Shown piece by piece: positions 1 to 6,039 of a DNA stretch of 8,450 nt. Position numbers and translations under genes: made by a program. The stretch is from Erythrobacter sp. UBA3075 (GTDB lineage: Bacteria; Pseudomonadota; Alphaproteobacteria; Sphingomonadales; Sphingomonadaceae). The DNA is taken from positions 14,531-22,980 of the forward strand of contig DFBR01000162.1 in the NCBI GenBank assembly GCA_002367375.1, read 5' to 3'. Below the pieces are notes generated by a model, which worked only from the letters and a program-made list of their open reading frames with translations, was not told where the DNA came from and searched no databases. How positions within the stretch are numbered: position 1 is the first letter of the stretch; every line of letters begins with the position of its first letter.

Positions 1-47
1 TGGTTGTGCATTCGTAACTCCACGACTTGCGTTCAAGAAGCATTCAG

Positions 48-61
48 ATTACAAATGTAAT
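48..61. promoter_or_regulatory. BlaI-type operator (dyad), primary site
   Basis: ATTACAAATGTAAT is a dyad with 6-bp perfect arms (ATTACA/TGTAAT) around a 2-bp centre. Its core TACA-N2-TGTA matches the operator core known for BlaI and MecI repressors. It lies about 40 bp before a BlaI-family gene. A weak sigma70-like promoter can be drawn across it (TTGCGT at 27-32, 17-bp gap, TACAAA at 50-55), so binding would block RNA polymerase. The dyad is seen directly; the promoter and the autorepression are inference. Confidence 0.75.
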
Positions 62-69
62 CGCAAACT

Positions 70-79
70 TATCAATGTA
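70..79. promoter_or_regulatory. Second, degenerate BlaI-type operator
   Basis: TATCAATGTA matches the TACAAATGTA core of the first operator (50-59) at 8 of 10 positions and keeps the right half-site TGTA intact. It starts exactly 20 bp after the first core, about two helical turns, so two repressor dimers could sit on the same DNA face. It would lie in the 5' untranslated region, just upstream of the ribosome binding site. Only the sequence match is direct evidence. Confidence 0.45.
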
Positions 80-87
80 GTTCGGTT

Positions 88-95
88 AGGGAGGG
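88..95 (+). promoter_or_regulatory. Ribosome binding site deciding the blaI start
   Basis: AGGGAGGG contains GGAGG at 90-94. Two ATG codons follow directly at 97 and 100. The gap from GGAGG is 2 nt to the first and 5 nt to the second, so the second ATG is the better initiation codon. Confidence 0.6.
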
Positions 96-99
96 CATG

Positions 100-504
100 A
101 TGACTGCGAAGGCCAGTTCAGATGCAAATGGAGTTGGTGCCGAGCGCATCAGCGATGCCGAACATGCGGTGATGGAGGCGCTGTGGCGCAAAAGCCCGCA
201 GACCGCCGTCGAAGTATGCGATGCGGTGTGCAAGGAGCGAGGCTGGTCGATCCCGACCGTCAAGACGCTGCTTTCGCGCCTCGTCAACAAGGGCGTGTTG
301 GCGACCGAGCCAGACGGCAGGCGCTTTCTCTACACCCCGCGCATCAAGCGATCCGATTATGTCGGTACCGAGTCGAAAAGACTGGTTGAACGCCTGTTCG
401 GTGGCCGCGCCGCACCGCTTTTCGCGCAGCTGGCGGAGAATGAGGCGCTGACGCCTGACGATATCGCCGAGATCGAGCGCCTCCTGCAGGAGATGAAGAA
501 ATGA
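100..504 (+). CDS. blaI: BlaI/MecI/CopY-family winged-helix transcriptional repressor
   Basis: Predicted cytoplasmic dimeric DNA-binding repressor of 134 aa (135 if the ATG at 97 is used), normal for the penicillinase-repressor family. The N-terminal winged helix covers about residues 17-82. The recognition-helix region WSIPTVKTLLSRLVNKG (about 49-65) fits the family pattern W-(S/T)-x2-TV-x-T-x-L-x-RL-x-x-KG. The C-terminal third is helical and acidic, as expected for the dimerisation domain. The stop overlaps the start of the M56 peptidase gene by 4 nt (ATGA), indicating co-transcription and translational coupling. BlaI-type dyads upstream suggest it represses its own operon. In staphylococcal BlaI and MecI, inactivation follows cleavage at an Asn-Phe bond. 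By my alignment from memory the equivalent pair here is Gln110-Leu111, so that site is not conserved. The physiological target is unknown: no beta-lactamase is nearby. Confidence 0.92.
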   Translation: MTAKASSDANGVGAERISDAEHAVMEALWRKSPQTAVEVCDAVCKERGWSIPTVKTLLSRLVNKGVLATEPDGRRFLYTPRIKRSDYVGTESKRLVERLFGGRAAPLFAQLAENEALTPDDIAEIERLLQEMKK

Positions 505-2363
505 CTGGCCTGCAAGCAATAGGAATGACCGACTGGATGGTCGACACTTTCATTTACACCGGGCTGCTGATCGGGCTGGTGCTGCTCGCGCGGCGTCCGG
601 TCGCGCAGCATTTCGGCCCGCAAGTGGCCTATGCTTTGTGGGCGTTGCCGCTGCTGCGGCTGGTGATGCCGCCCATCGTGCTGCCTGCATGGATGGCGCC
701 CGCTGAGCCTGCCGCTGAAGAGGCTGCTGCCGCGACTGCCGAGCCGCTGCTGGTGTTCATTTCCGATGCTCCCGCTGCAACGAGTGAAGTTGCTGCCGCC
801 GCCGCGCCTGCGGTCGGCATTACGGTCACAGATATGCTGTTCCCACTGTGGCTGGCGGGCACCGCGATCTTCATCGGCTGGCGTGTGCGTGAATATGTGT
901 CGATGCGCCGCGATCTGCTCGCCGACGCGCGCCCGATGGGCGAAGCTGGCAAGGTTCGTCTGGTTGAAACATCGGCTGTCATCGCGCCTGTTGCTTTTGG
1001 CGTGCGCGACAAGGTGGTCGCTCTGCCAATTGGCTTCATGGCGCTGGTCGATGTGCGGGCGCGTGACATGGCCATTGCGCATGAGCTTGAGCATCACCGC
1101 GGCCACGATCTTCTCGCCAATATAGCGGCTCAGCCGCTGTTGGCTTTGCACTGGTTCAATCCTCTCGCCTGGTGGGGCTGGCGAGCAATGCGCAGGGATC
1201 AGGAGGCAGCGTGCGATGCGCGCGTTGTTTCTGGCCGTGCGCGGTCGGAAAGGGCTGTCTATGCCGAGGTTATTGCGGGCTTTGCCGCCGGTAAACATCT
1301 CGCTCTGGCTGCTCCTATGGCCAGTGGAATGGCATGTCCGGTGCTCGGCGAGAAGTCGATAATCCACCGTTTGAGGAGCCTCACTTTGACTGGAATTTCT
1401 ACCCGCCGCCGCCGTATCGGTATTGCCGCTATCACGACGACGGCGCTCGCGCTGCCGCTGACTGCGTCGATCAGCTACGCCCAGCCCCCAGTGCAGGAGC
1501 AGCCCGAACCACCCGCCATCGAGAATGTCGATCCCGACCAGGAATATCGCGTTGTGCGCATCGAACGCCGGGTAGAACGTGATGGCGATGGCGACCCGGA
1601 AGGTGAATACGATATCGACATCGAGGAAATCGAAGACGGCCAGCGAGTCATCGTCCGCACGATCGAAGGTGAAGATGGTGAGCGGCATGTGATCCGCCGG
1701 GTCATCCGCCGCGGCGAAGGTGACGAGCACCACGAAATGGGCGAGGCCGAAATCGAAGCCCTGATGGAGCGGCTGGAACGCGAAATGGAGGGCCGCGAAG
1801 GCGAAATTGAAAGTCACATTGAGCTGGCATTGGCGCACCGTGCCGAGGCTGGTGAATTGGCCGGCAATCTCTTCGTCATCGAGGAAGGAGAGGAAGGTCT
1901 CCACAATATCGACGTGCGCTGCGACGAAGACCAGACCGTCGCGCAGCAGGAAATGTCTGATGGCCGCCGGGCAATGGTGATCTGCCATACCGCAATCCGC
2001 GCCCATGCAGCCGAAGGCCTGCGCAGTGCTCTTGCTGCAATTGCCGAGAATGGAAGCATTCCCGAGGCGACCCGCACCGAAATCAGGCGCGAACTGGAAC
2101 GCGCGATTGCCGAAATGGAAGAAGCGCGCGAGGAAATCGGTCAGGTGTCGCAACGCCTCTCGCCGCCCGCGCCGCCGCAGCCACCCAAGGGAGCGCGCGC
2201 TGTGGCCAGCAGAGGTCAGGTCACCTTCGGCTATTCGAGGAACGGTGCCACCACGCAAGCGACGCGGATTGCACCAATGGTTCATCCGCTGACTGGTCAA
2301 TCTGTAACGCCGCCGCGTTCGCAGGACGATTGCGACGAAACGGAGACTTCCGCCCAAGCCTGA
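501..2363 (+). CDS. M56 (BlaR1-like) membrane metallopeptidase with non-PBP sensor domain
   Basis: Predicted inner-membrane zinc protease of 620 aa, the likely signal transducer for the adjacent repressor. Hydrophobic segments lie at about 16-30, 42-63 and 108-127. The zinc site is HELEH at 194-198, with Glu235 in DQEAACD as probable third ligand, the M56 arrangement. A fourth hydrophobic segment (306-326) follows a run of four arginines and ends in SYA-Q. The remaining ~290 residues should be extracytoplasmic. They begin Pro/Glu-rich, become strongly charged with heptad-like helices (about 415-445 and 522-548), contain two cysteines (C474, C495) and end in a Pro-rich tail. I see no SxxK, SxN or KTG motif of a penicillin-binding sensor, so the stimulus is probably not a beta-lactam recognised in the BlaR1 way. 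Start: ATG overlapping the blaI stop, with AGGAG at 488-492 spaced 8 nt. Later in-frame Met codons at 525 and 537 are less likely starts. Confidence 0.88.
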   Translation: MTGLQAIGMTDWMVDTFIYTGLLIGLVLLARRPVAQHFGPQVAYALWALPLLRLVMPPIVLPAWMAPAEPAAEEAAAATAEPLLVFISDAPAATSEVAAAAAPAVGITVTDMLFPLWLAGTAIFIGWRVREYVSMRRDLLADARPMGEAGKVRLVETSAVIAPVAFGVRDKVVALPIGFMALVDVRARDMAIAHELEHHRGHDLLANIAAQPLLALHWFNPLAWWGWRAMRRDQEAACDARVVSGRARSERAVYAEVIAGFAAGKHLALAAPMASGMACPVLGEKSIIHRLRSLTLTGISTRRRRIGIAAITTTALALPLTASISYAQPPVQEQPEPPAIENVDPDQEYRVVRIERRVERDGDGDPEGEYDIDIEEIEDGQRVIVRTIEGEDGERHVIRRVIRRGEGDEHHEMGEAEIEALMERLEREMEGREGEIESHIELALAHRAEAGELAGNLFVIEEGEEGLHNIDVRCDEDQTVAQQEMSDGRRAMVICHTAIRAHAAEGLRSALAAIAENGSIPEATRTEIRRELERAIAEMEEAREEIGQVSQRLSPPAPPQPPKGARAVASRGQVTFGYSRNGATTQATRIAPMVHPLTGQSVTPPRSQDDCDETETSAQA

Positions 2364-2383
2364 ATTCTCACGTCCTTCATACC

Positions 2384-2421
2384 AAAAGCGGGGCGGTGCC
2401 ACTGGCATCGCCCCGCTTTTT
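2384..2421. terminator. Bidirectional Rho-independent terminator
   Basis: A 17-bp stem (2384-2400 with 2404-2420) has 12 perfect outer pairs (AAAAGCGGGGCG/CGCCCCGCTTTT), one G-T wobble and four more pairs around a 3-nt loop. It is followed by T on the + strand, and the A-run on its left becomes a T-run on the - strand. It lies between convergent genes: the M56 gene ends at 2363 and the ypfJ-like gene at 2445. It can therefore end transcripts from both sides. Confidence 0.9.
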
Positions 2422-2444
2422 GTTTGGCTGAAAGCCGCGAAAAG

Positions 2445-3302
2445 TTAGCGCATTTGCAGGATTTGTGCGTCGCACTGATTGTCATCAGCGCTCTGCATAC
2501 CCAGTCTTAGCGCCGCCATACGTTGCTGGCTGGTGCCATGGGTGAAATTCTCGCTGCTTACGCGCCCGCCAGTCAGAGCATCGTCACCAATCGCGGCAGC
2601 GGCACGCATCCCTTCTTCCAGATCGCCGGGCTCAATGAGATTGCGGTTCCGCCCCGCCCATACGCCAGCATAACAATCAGCGTGCAGTTCCATCATCACG
2701 CTGAGTTGGTTCGCCTGACGCGGATTTTGTTGTTGTGCGCTGCGGATCTGGCCGGAGATGCCTGTGATGGTCTGCAAGTGGTGCGCATATTCATGCGCCA
2801 TGACGTAATAGCGTGCGAAGTCACCGCCCGCACCCAGCTGACGCTGGAGCGTGTCGTAAAAGCTGGTGTCGATGTAGATGCCTTCATCGCCGGGGCAGTA
2901 GAAGGGACCAACCGCGCTGGTCGCACCGCCGCAGGCTGAATTTACGCGCCCGCTGTAGAATACCAGAGTAGGCTGACGGAAACCATCCACTCGCGCCTCC
3001 TGAAAACGCTGCGCCCAGGTCTGGTTGAGATTGGACAGCGCATTGCACGCTTCGGTCGCATATTGGTTGTCATCGCAAATCTGCGCGGCGCTCTCGCTGC
3101 CTGCGCCTGTACGCTGCGTTGCCGATCCTTGCGTGCCTTCCATCGAGCCTAGCATTTGCGCGGGATCCACGCCGAAGACGAGCGCGCCGATCAAGACCAC
3201 GACCAGGCCACCGCACCCGACCTTGCCGCCCGGCATTCCGCCACCGCCGCCACCACCGCGGCGCACATTCACACTGTTCGGATTAAACGGATTAAGTCTC
3301 AT
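2445..3302 (-). CDS. ypfJ: YpfJ-family neutral zinc metallopeptidase
   Basis: Putative membrane-anchored zinc peptidase of 285 aa, matching the family known as YpfJ / KPN_02809 / putative neutral zinc metallopeptidase. The N-terminus is short and cytoplasmic (RLNPFNPNSVNVRRG), then Gly-rich (16-22), followed by one membrane segment at about 31-45. The rest is probably periplasmic. The zinc site is HEYAH at 170-174, with Glu205 in ELHADC as likely third ligand; both motifs are hallmarks of the family. Cysteines at 76, 86, 124, 136, 210 and 277 could form disulfides after export. The start is supported by GAGGG (- strand, 3309-3313) 6 nt before ATG. It is transcribed alone, diverging from the hydroxybutyrate dehydrogenase gene and converging on the M56 gene across a shared terminator. 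The biological substrate of this family is not established as far as I know. Confidence 0.92.
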   Translation of the reverse strand: MRLNPFNPNSVNVRRGGGGGGGMPGGKVGCGGLVVVLIGALVFGVDPAQMLGSMEGTQGSATQRTGAGSESAAQICDDNQYATEACNALSNLNQTWAQRFQEARVDGFRQPTLVFYSGRVNSACGGATSAVGPFYCPGDEGIYIDTSFYDTLQRQLGAGGDFARYYVMAHEYAHHLQTITGISGQIRSAQQQNPRQANQLSVMMELHADCYAGVWAGRNRNLIEPGDLEEGMRAAAAIGDDALTGGRVSSENFTHGTSQQRMAALRLGMQSADDNQCDAQILQMR

Positions 3303-3325
3303 GCAACACCCTCACCCACCATTGT

Positions 3326-3343
3326 GTCCAGTTTTTGCTGGAC
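3326..3343. promoter_or_regulatory. Inverted repeat in a divergent intergenic region, possible operator
   Basis: GTCCAG-TTTTTG-CTGGAC has perfect 6-bp arms around a 6-nt spacer. It sits in the 94-bp gap between the divergent ypfJ-like and hydroxybutyrate dehydrogenase genes, where both promoters must lie. It could be a regulator site. No convincing -35/-10 pair was found next to it, so the role is a guess. Confidence 0.3.
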
Positions 3344-3396
3344 CATCAGAGGGACAGCAGTAGGACCAGTGTCGATTCAATTCCACGGAGAAGCAA

Positions 3397-4152
3397 ATGT
3401 TCCTTGAAGGCAAACGCGCCCTCGTCACTGGCTCCACCTCGGGTATTGGCCTCGCCATCGCCCGCGCTCTTGCGGCGGAGGGGGCGAGCGTTGTCATCAA
3501 TGGCTTTGGTGATGAGGCGGATATCGCGGCCATCTGCGACGAAATTGGCGCGACCCATTCGGGAGCGAACCTGCTCAAAGTGGGCGAGATTGAGGCGATG
3601 ATGGCCGAAGCTGGCCCGCTCGACATCCTCGTCAACAATGCCGGGATGCAGCACGTCGCGCCGGTGGAGGAGTTCCCGCTCGACCGCTGGGAAATGATTA
3701 TCGGCCTCAATTTGTCAGCCGTGTTCCATACTACGCGGCTCGCTGTGCCCGCGATGAAGGAAAAGGGCTGGGGCCGCATTATCAACACCGCCTCGGCGCA
3801 TTCGAAGACGGCCAGCCCGTTCAAAAGCGCCTACAACGCTAGCAAGCATGGCGTGGACGGCTTCACCAAGACCGTGGCGCTGGAACTGGCGCAGAGCGGC
3901 GTGACCGCCAATTGCATCAGCCCCGGCTATGTCTGGACCCCGCTGATCGAAGGCCAGATTCCCGACACAATGAAAGCGCGCGGCCTGACCGAAGAGCAGG
4001 TCATCAACGATGTCCTGCTCGCCAAGCAGCCGACCAAAAGGTTCGTACAGGTCGAGGAAGTCGGCGCGCTGGCGACCTTCCTGTGCCGCGAGGAAATGAG
4101 CAATGTGACGGGCGCCAACTGGAGTATCGATGGCGGCTGGACGGCGGAGTAG
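3397..4152 (+). CDS. bdhA: 3-hydroxybutyrate dehydrogenase (SDR family)
   Basis: NAD-dependent oxidation of (R)-3-hydroxybutyrate to acetoacetate in the cytoplasm, linking polyhydroxybutyrate or ketone-body use to acetyl-CoA metabolism. This is a 251-aa classical short-chain dehydrogenase. It has cofactor motif TGSTSGIG (11-18), NNAG (80-83), and the catalytic set Asn105, Ser133, Tyr146 and Lys150 (YNASK). Residues I associate with substrate binding in known D-3-hydroxybutyrate dehydrogenases are all present: Gln85, His135, Lys143 and Gln187. Stretches such as QHVAPVEEFP and SPFKSAYNASKHG are diagnostic for this enzyme, as is the ending IDGGWTA. The protein is about 9 residues shorter than the ~260-aa enzymes, the loss falling before residue 85. 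GGAG (3387-3390) lies 6 nt before ATG. A 111-aa membrane-protein gene follows with a 1-nt overlap. No CoA-transferase or PHB genes are in view. Confidence 0.95.
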   Translation: MFLEGKRALVTGSTSGIGLAIARALAAEGASVVINGFGDEADIAAICDEIGATHSGANLLKVGEIEAMMAEAGPLDILVNNAGMQHVAPVEEFPLDRWEMIIGLNLSAVFHTTRLAVPAMKEKGWGRIINTASAHSKTASPFKSAYNASKHGVDGFTKTVALELAQSGVTANCISPGYVWTPLIEGQIPDTMKARGLTEEQVINDVLLAKQPTKRFVQVEEVGALATFLCREEMSNVTGANWSIDGGWTAE

Positions 4153-4487
4153 TGTTTTACTCTGAGCACTGGCGAGCAGACATCAAGCTGGCATTGGTAC
4201 TCGGACTTTTGCTTACAACTGTTTCAGGTACGCTCTGGTTAAACTCCGCTGGTTCGGCCGAGATCCAGCGCGGTCAGATCGTGTCCTTGTCCAATGCGCC
4301 CGGCAGTGGCGGCACTGCCTTTGACGGTGGAGCAGCGATTGTCGAAGTCGCATTGCCTGGAGGCGGTCTTCGCCGAATAACCGCACCGCGAAGACAAGTG
4401 TCTCGCTGCAGGGTCGGCGACGAGGTTGAGCTTGTTCGTCGACGGTTTGTCACGCAGATTGGCCCGCGAGCCTGTTTGCCAGAATAA
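4152..4487 (+). CDS. Small membrane-anchored protein of unknown function
   Basis: I do not recognise this 111-aa protein. It starts at a GTG whose G is the last base of the upstream TAG stop. GGAG at 4146-4149 is only 2 nt away, so initiation probably relies on coupling to the dehydrogenase gene. No ATG occurs early in frame. The N-terminus (FYSEHWRADIK) is followed by one hydrophobic segment (about 11-30), then a soluble part, probably periplasmic. That part is rich in Gly and in alternating hydrophobic residues suggesting beta strands: QIVSL, AAIVEVALPGG, CRVGDEVELVRRRF. It has two cysteines, C86 and C108, which could pair. A small beta-barrel fold is a guess from the strand pattern. It runs in the same direction as bdhA and probably shares its transcript. 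That it is coding rests on uninterrupted frame, the overlap and the membrane-plus-domain layout. Confidence 0.7.
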   Translation: MFYSEHWRADIKLALVLGLLLTTVSGTLWLNSAGSAEIQRGQIVSLSNAPGSGGTAFDGGAAIVEVALPGGGLRRITAPRRQVSRCRVGDEVELVRRRFVTQIGPRACLPE

Positions 4488-4505
4488 TTCACGCGCGTGT
4501 CAAAT
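4476..4505 (+). promoter_or_regulatory. Candidate sigma70-like promoter for guaB
   Basis: TTGCCA (4476-4481) and TCAAAT (4500-4505) are separated by 18 bp and resemble -35 and -10 boxes (4 of 6 in the -10). Transcription would start about 65 nt before the guaB ATG. The match is moderate and the -35 lies inside the end of the upstream gene, so this is tentative. Confidence 0.3.
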
Positions 4506-4525
4506 TCTCCTCGTTTCCACCGCAC

Positions 4526-4547
4526 TTGCCAATTCCCCCCTTGGCGA
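4526..4547 (+). other. Hairpin in the guaB leader
   Basis: TTGCCAA (4526-4532) can pair with TTGGCGA (4541-4547), a 7-bp stem with one G-T wobble around an 8-nt C-rich loop. It ends 28 nt before the guaB start and has no T-run after it, so it is not a normal terminator. It may be a leader structure or simply chance; I see no known riboswitch here. Confidence 0.3.
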
Positions 4548-4575
4548 ATCACCCTCGCTTATGACAGAGGGCCGG

Positions 4576-6039
4576 ATGGCTCACACAACTGACATTCTGA
4601 CCGGTCTCACCTTCGACGACGTCCTGCTCAAGCCGGCCGAAAGCGATATTCTGCCCAGTCAGGCATCCACCAAAACGCAGCTGACGCGCGGTATTGCGCT
4701 CAATATTCCTGTGCTCTCCGCCGCGATGGACACGGTGACAGAGGCGGACATGGCCATCGTTATGGCGCAGATGGGCGGCATTGGCGTGCTGCACCGCAAT
4801 CTTACCGTTGAACAGCAGTGCGCGGCAGTGCGGCGGGTGAAACGCTTTGAAAGCGGCATGGTCGTCAATCCGATCACGATCACGCCCGATGCGACGCTTG
4901 GCGATGCGCAGGCGCTGATGGACCAGCACAATATCAGCGGCATTCCGGTAACCGCGCCCGATGGGAAACTGGTCGGCATTCTCACCAACCGCGATGTGCG
5001 TTTTGCCGACAATCCGCGCCAGCCGGTGAAGGAATTGATGACGAGTGAGAACCTCGCCACCGTTAGCGAAGGCGTGACACAGGAGCAGGCGCGTAAAATC
5101 CTGCACCAGCGCCGGATCGAGAAATTGCTGGTCGTGGACGGGGACCACAAATGCGTCGGCCTGATTACCGTCAAGGATATCGAAAAGGCCGTTCTCAACC
5201 CAGATGCTACCAAGGACATGGGCGGACGCCTGCGCGTCGCCGCCGCGACCACGGTCGGCGACAAGGGTTTTGAGCGGACCGAAGCGCTGGTTGATGCCGA
5301 ATGCGATGTCATCATCATCGACACGGCGCATGGGCACAACAAAGCGGTCGCAGAGGCGGTCAGCCGAGCCAAGAAGCTCTCGGACACGGTGCAAATTGTC
5401 GCCGGCAACGTGGCGACAGCCGAAGCGACCAGATCGCTGGCCGATGCGGGCGCGGATGCGGTGAAGGTCGGTATCGGGCCGGGTTCCATCTGCACCACGC
5501 GCATTGTCGCCGGGGTCGGCGTCCCGCAGCTCACCGCGATCATGGATGCCGCGAGCGCTGCTGGCGATATGCCGATCATTGCCGATGGCGGCCTGCGCAC
5601 CAGCGGCGATGCGGCCAAGGCGCTGGCAGCGGGTGCATCCACAGTGATGATCGGCAGCCTGTTGGCGGGGACGGAGGAAGCTCCGGGCGAAACATTCCTC
5701 TATCAGGGCCGCGCCTACAAGGCCTATCGCGGCATGGGCAGCGTCAGCGCGATGGCGCGCGGCAGTGCGGACCGTTATTTCCAGCAGGACATCAAGGATC
5801 AGATGAAGCTGGTGCCCGAAGGCATCGAAGGTCAGGTGCCGTACAAAGGGCCTGCACGCGATGTGGTGCATCAGCTGGTCGGCGGCGTGAAGGCGGCGAT
5901 GGGCTACACCGGCAGCGCCACGATTGCCGATCTGAAGGAGCGCGGCCACTTCATCCGCATTACCAATGCCGGACTTTCGGAAAGCCATGTGCATGATGTC
6001 AGCATCACGCGCGAAGCTCCGAATTACCCAACACGGTGA
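4576..6039 (+). CDS. guaB: Inosine-5'-monophosphate dehydrogenase
   Basis: Cytoplasmic enzyme converting IMP to XMP with NAD+, the committed step of GMP synthesis. The product is 487 aa, normal for bacteria. It is a TIM barrel with two CBS domains inserted at about 93-205 ([11 protein letters not shown] and [18 protein letters not shown] blocks). The catalytic cysteine is C306 in [11 protein letters not shown] (299-309). Other visible active-site parts are DTAHGH (249-254), phosphate-binding IIADGG (334-339), flap start YRGMGS (384-389), Arg400-Tyr401 in ADRYF, and Glu415 in PEGIEG. The C-terminus [16 protein letters not shown] is typical. The frame is open much further upstream, but ATG 4576 is chosen because AGAGG (4566-4570) lies 5 nt before it and [18 protein letters not shown] is a normal IMPDH N-terminus; the ATG at 4561 has no ribosome binding site. 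The stop overlaps the next gene by 4 nt. Confidence 0.98.
   Translation: MAHTTDILTGLTFDDVLLKPAESDILPSQASTKTQLTRGIALNIPVLSAAMDTVTEADMAIVMAQMGGIGVLHRNLTVEQQCAAVRRVKRFESGMVVNPITITPDATLGDAQALMDQHNISGIPVTAPDGKLVGILTNRDVRFADNPRQPVKELMTSENLATVSEGVTQEQARKILHQRRIEKLLVVDGDHKCVGLITVKDIEKAVLNPDATKDMGGRLRVAAATTVGDKGFERTEALVDAECDVIIIDTAHGHNKAVAEAVSRAKKLSDTVQIVAGNVATAEATRSLADAGADAVKVGIGPGSICTTRIVAGVGVPQLTAIMDAASAAGDMPIIADGGLRTSGDAAKALAAGASTVMIGSLLAGTEEAPGETFLYQGRAYKAYRGMGSVSAMARGSADRYFQQDIKDQMKLVPEGIEGQVPYKGPARDVVHQLVGGVKAAMGYTGSATIADLKERGHFIRITNAGLSESHVHDVSITREAPNYPTR

Noticed and set aside
7..16. Possible third BlaI-type site (TGCATTCGTA)
   Set aside because: Only 6 of 10 positions match the operator core and it lies 43 bp from the first site; not distinguishable from chance.
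501..2363. Calling the M56 protein a true BlaR1 beta-lactam receptor
   Set aside because: No penicillin-binding motifs occur in the C-terminal region and no beta-lactamase gene is present in the window.
357..2408. 683-codon open frame on the - strand, antisense to the repressor and M56 genes
   Set aside because: The + strand frames show clear family motifs (winged helix, HELEH). The - strand translation is rich in His/Arg/Gln with no recognisable domain, as expected for an antisense shadow of GC-rich coding DNA.
2523..2939. 138-codon + strand frame inside the ypfJ-like gene
   Set aside because: The - strand carries the HEYAH and ELHADC motifs and family layout; the + frame has no recognisable features.
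4426..4575. 50-codon N-terminal extension of guaB in the same frame
   Set aside because: It overlaps the end of the upstream small gene, has no match to IMPDH N-termini, and a ribosome binding site sits right before the ATG at 4576.
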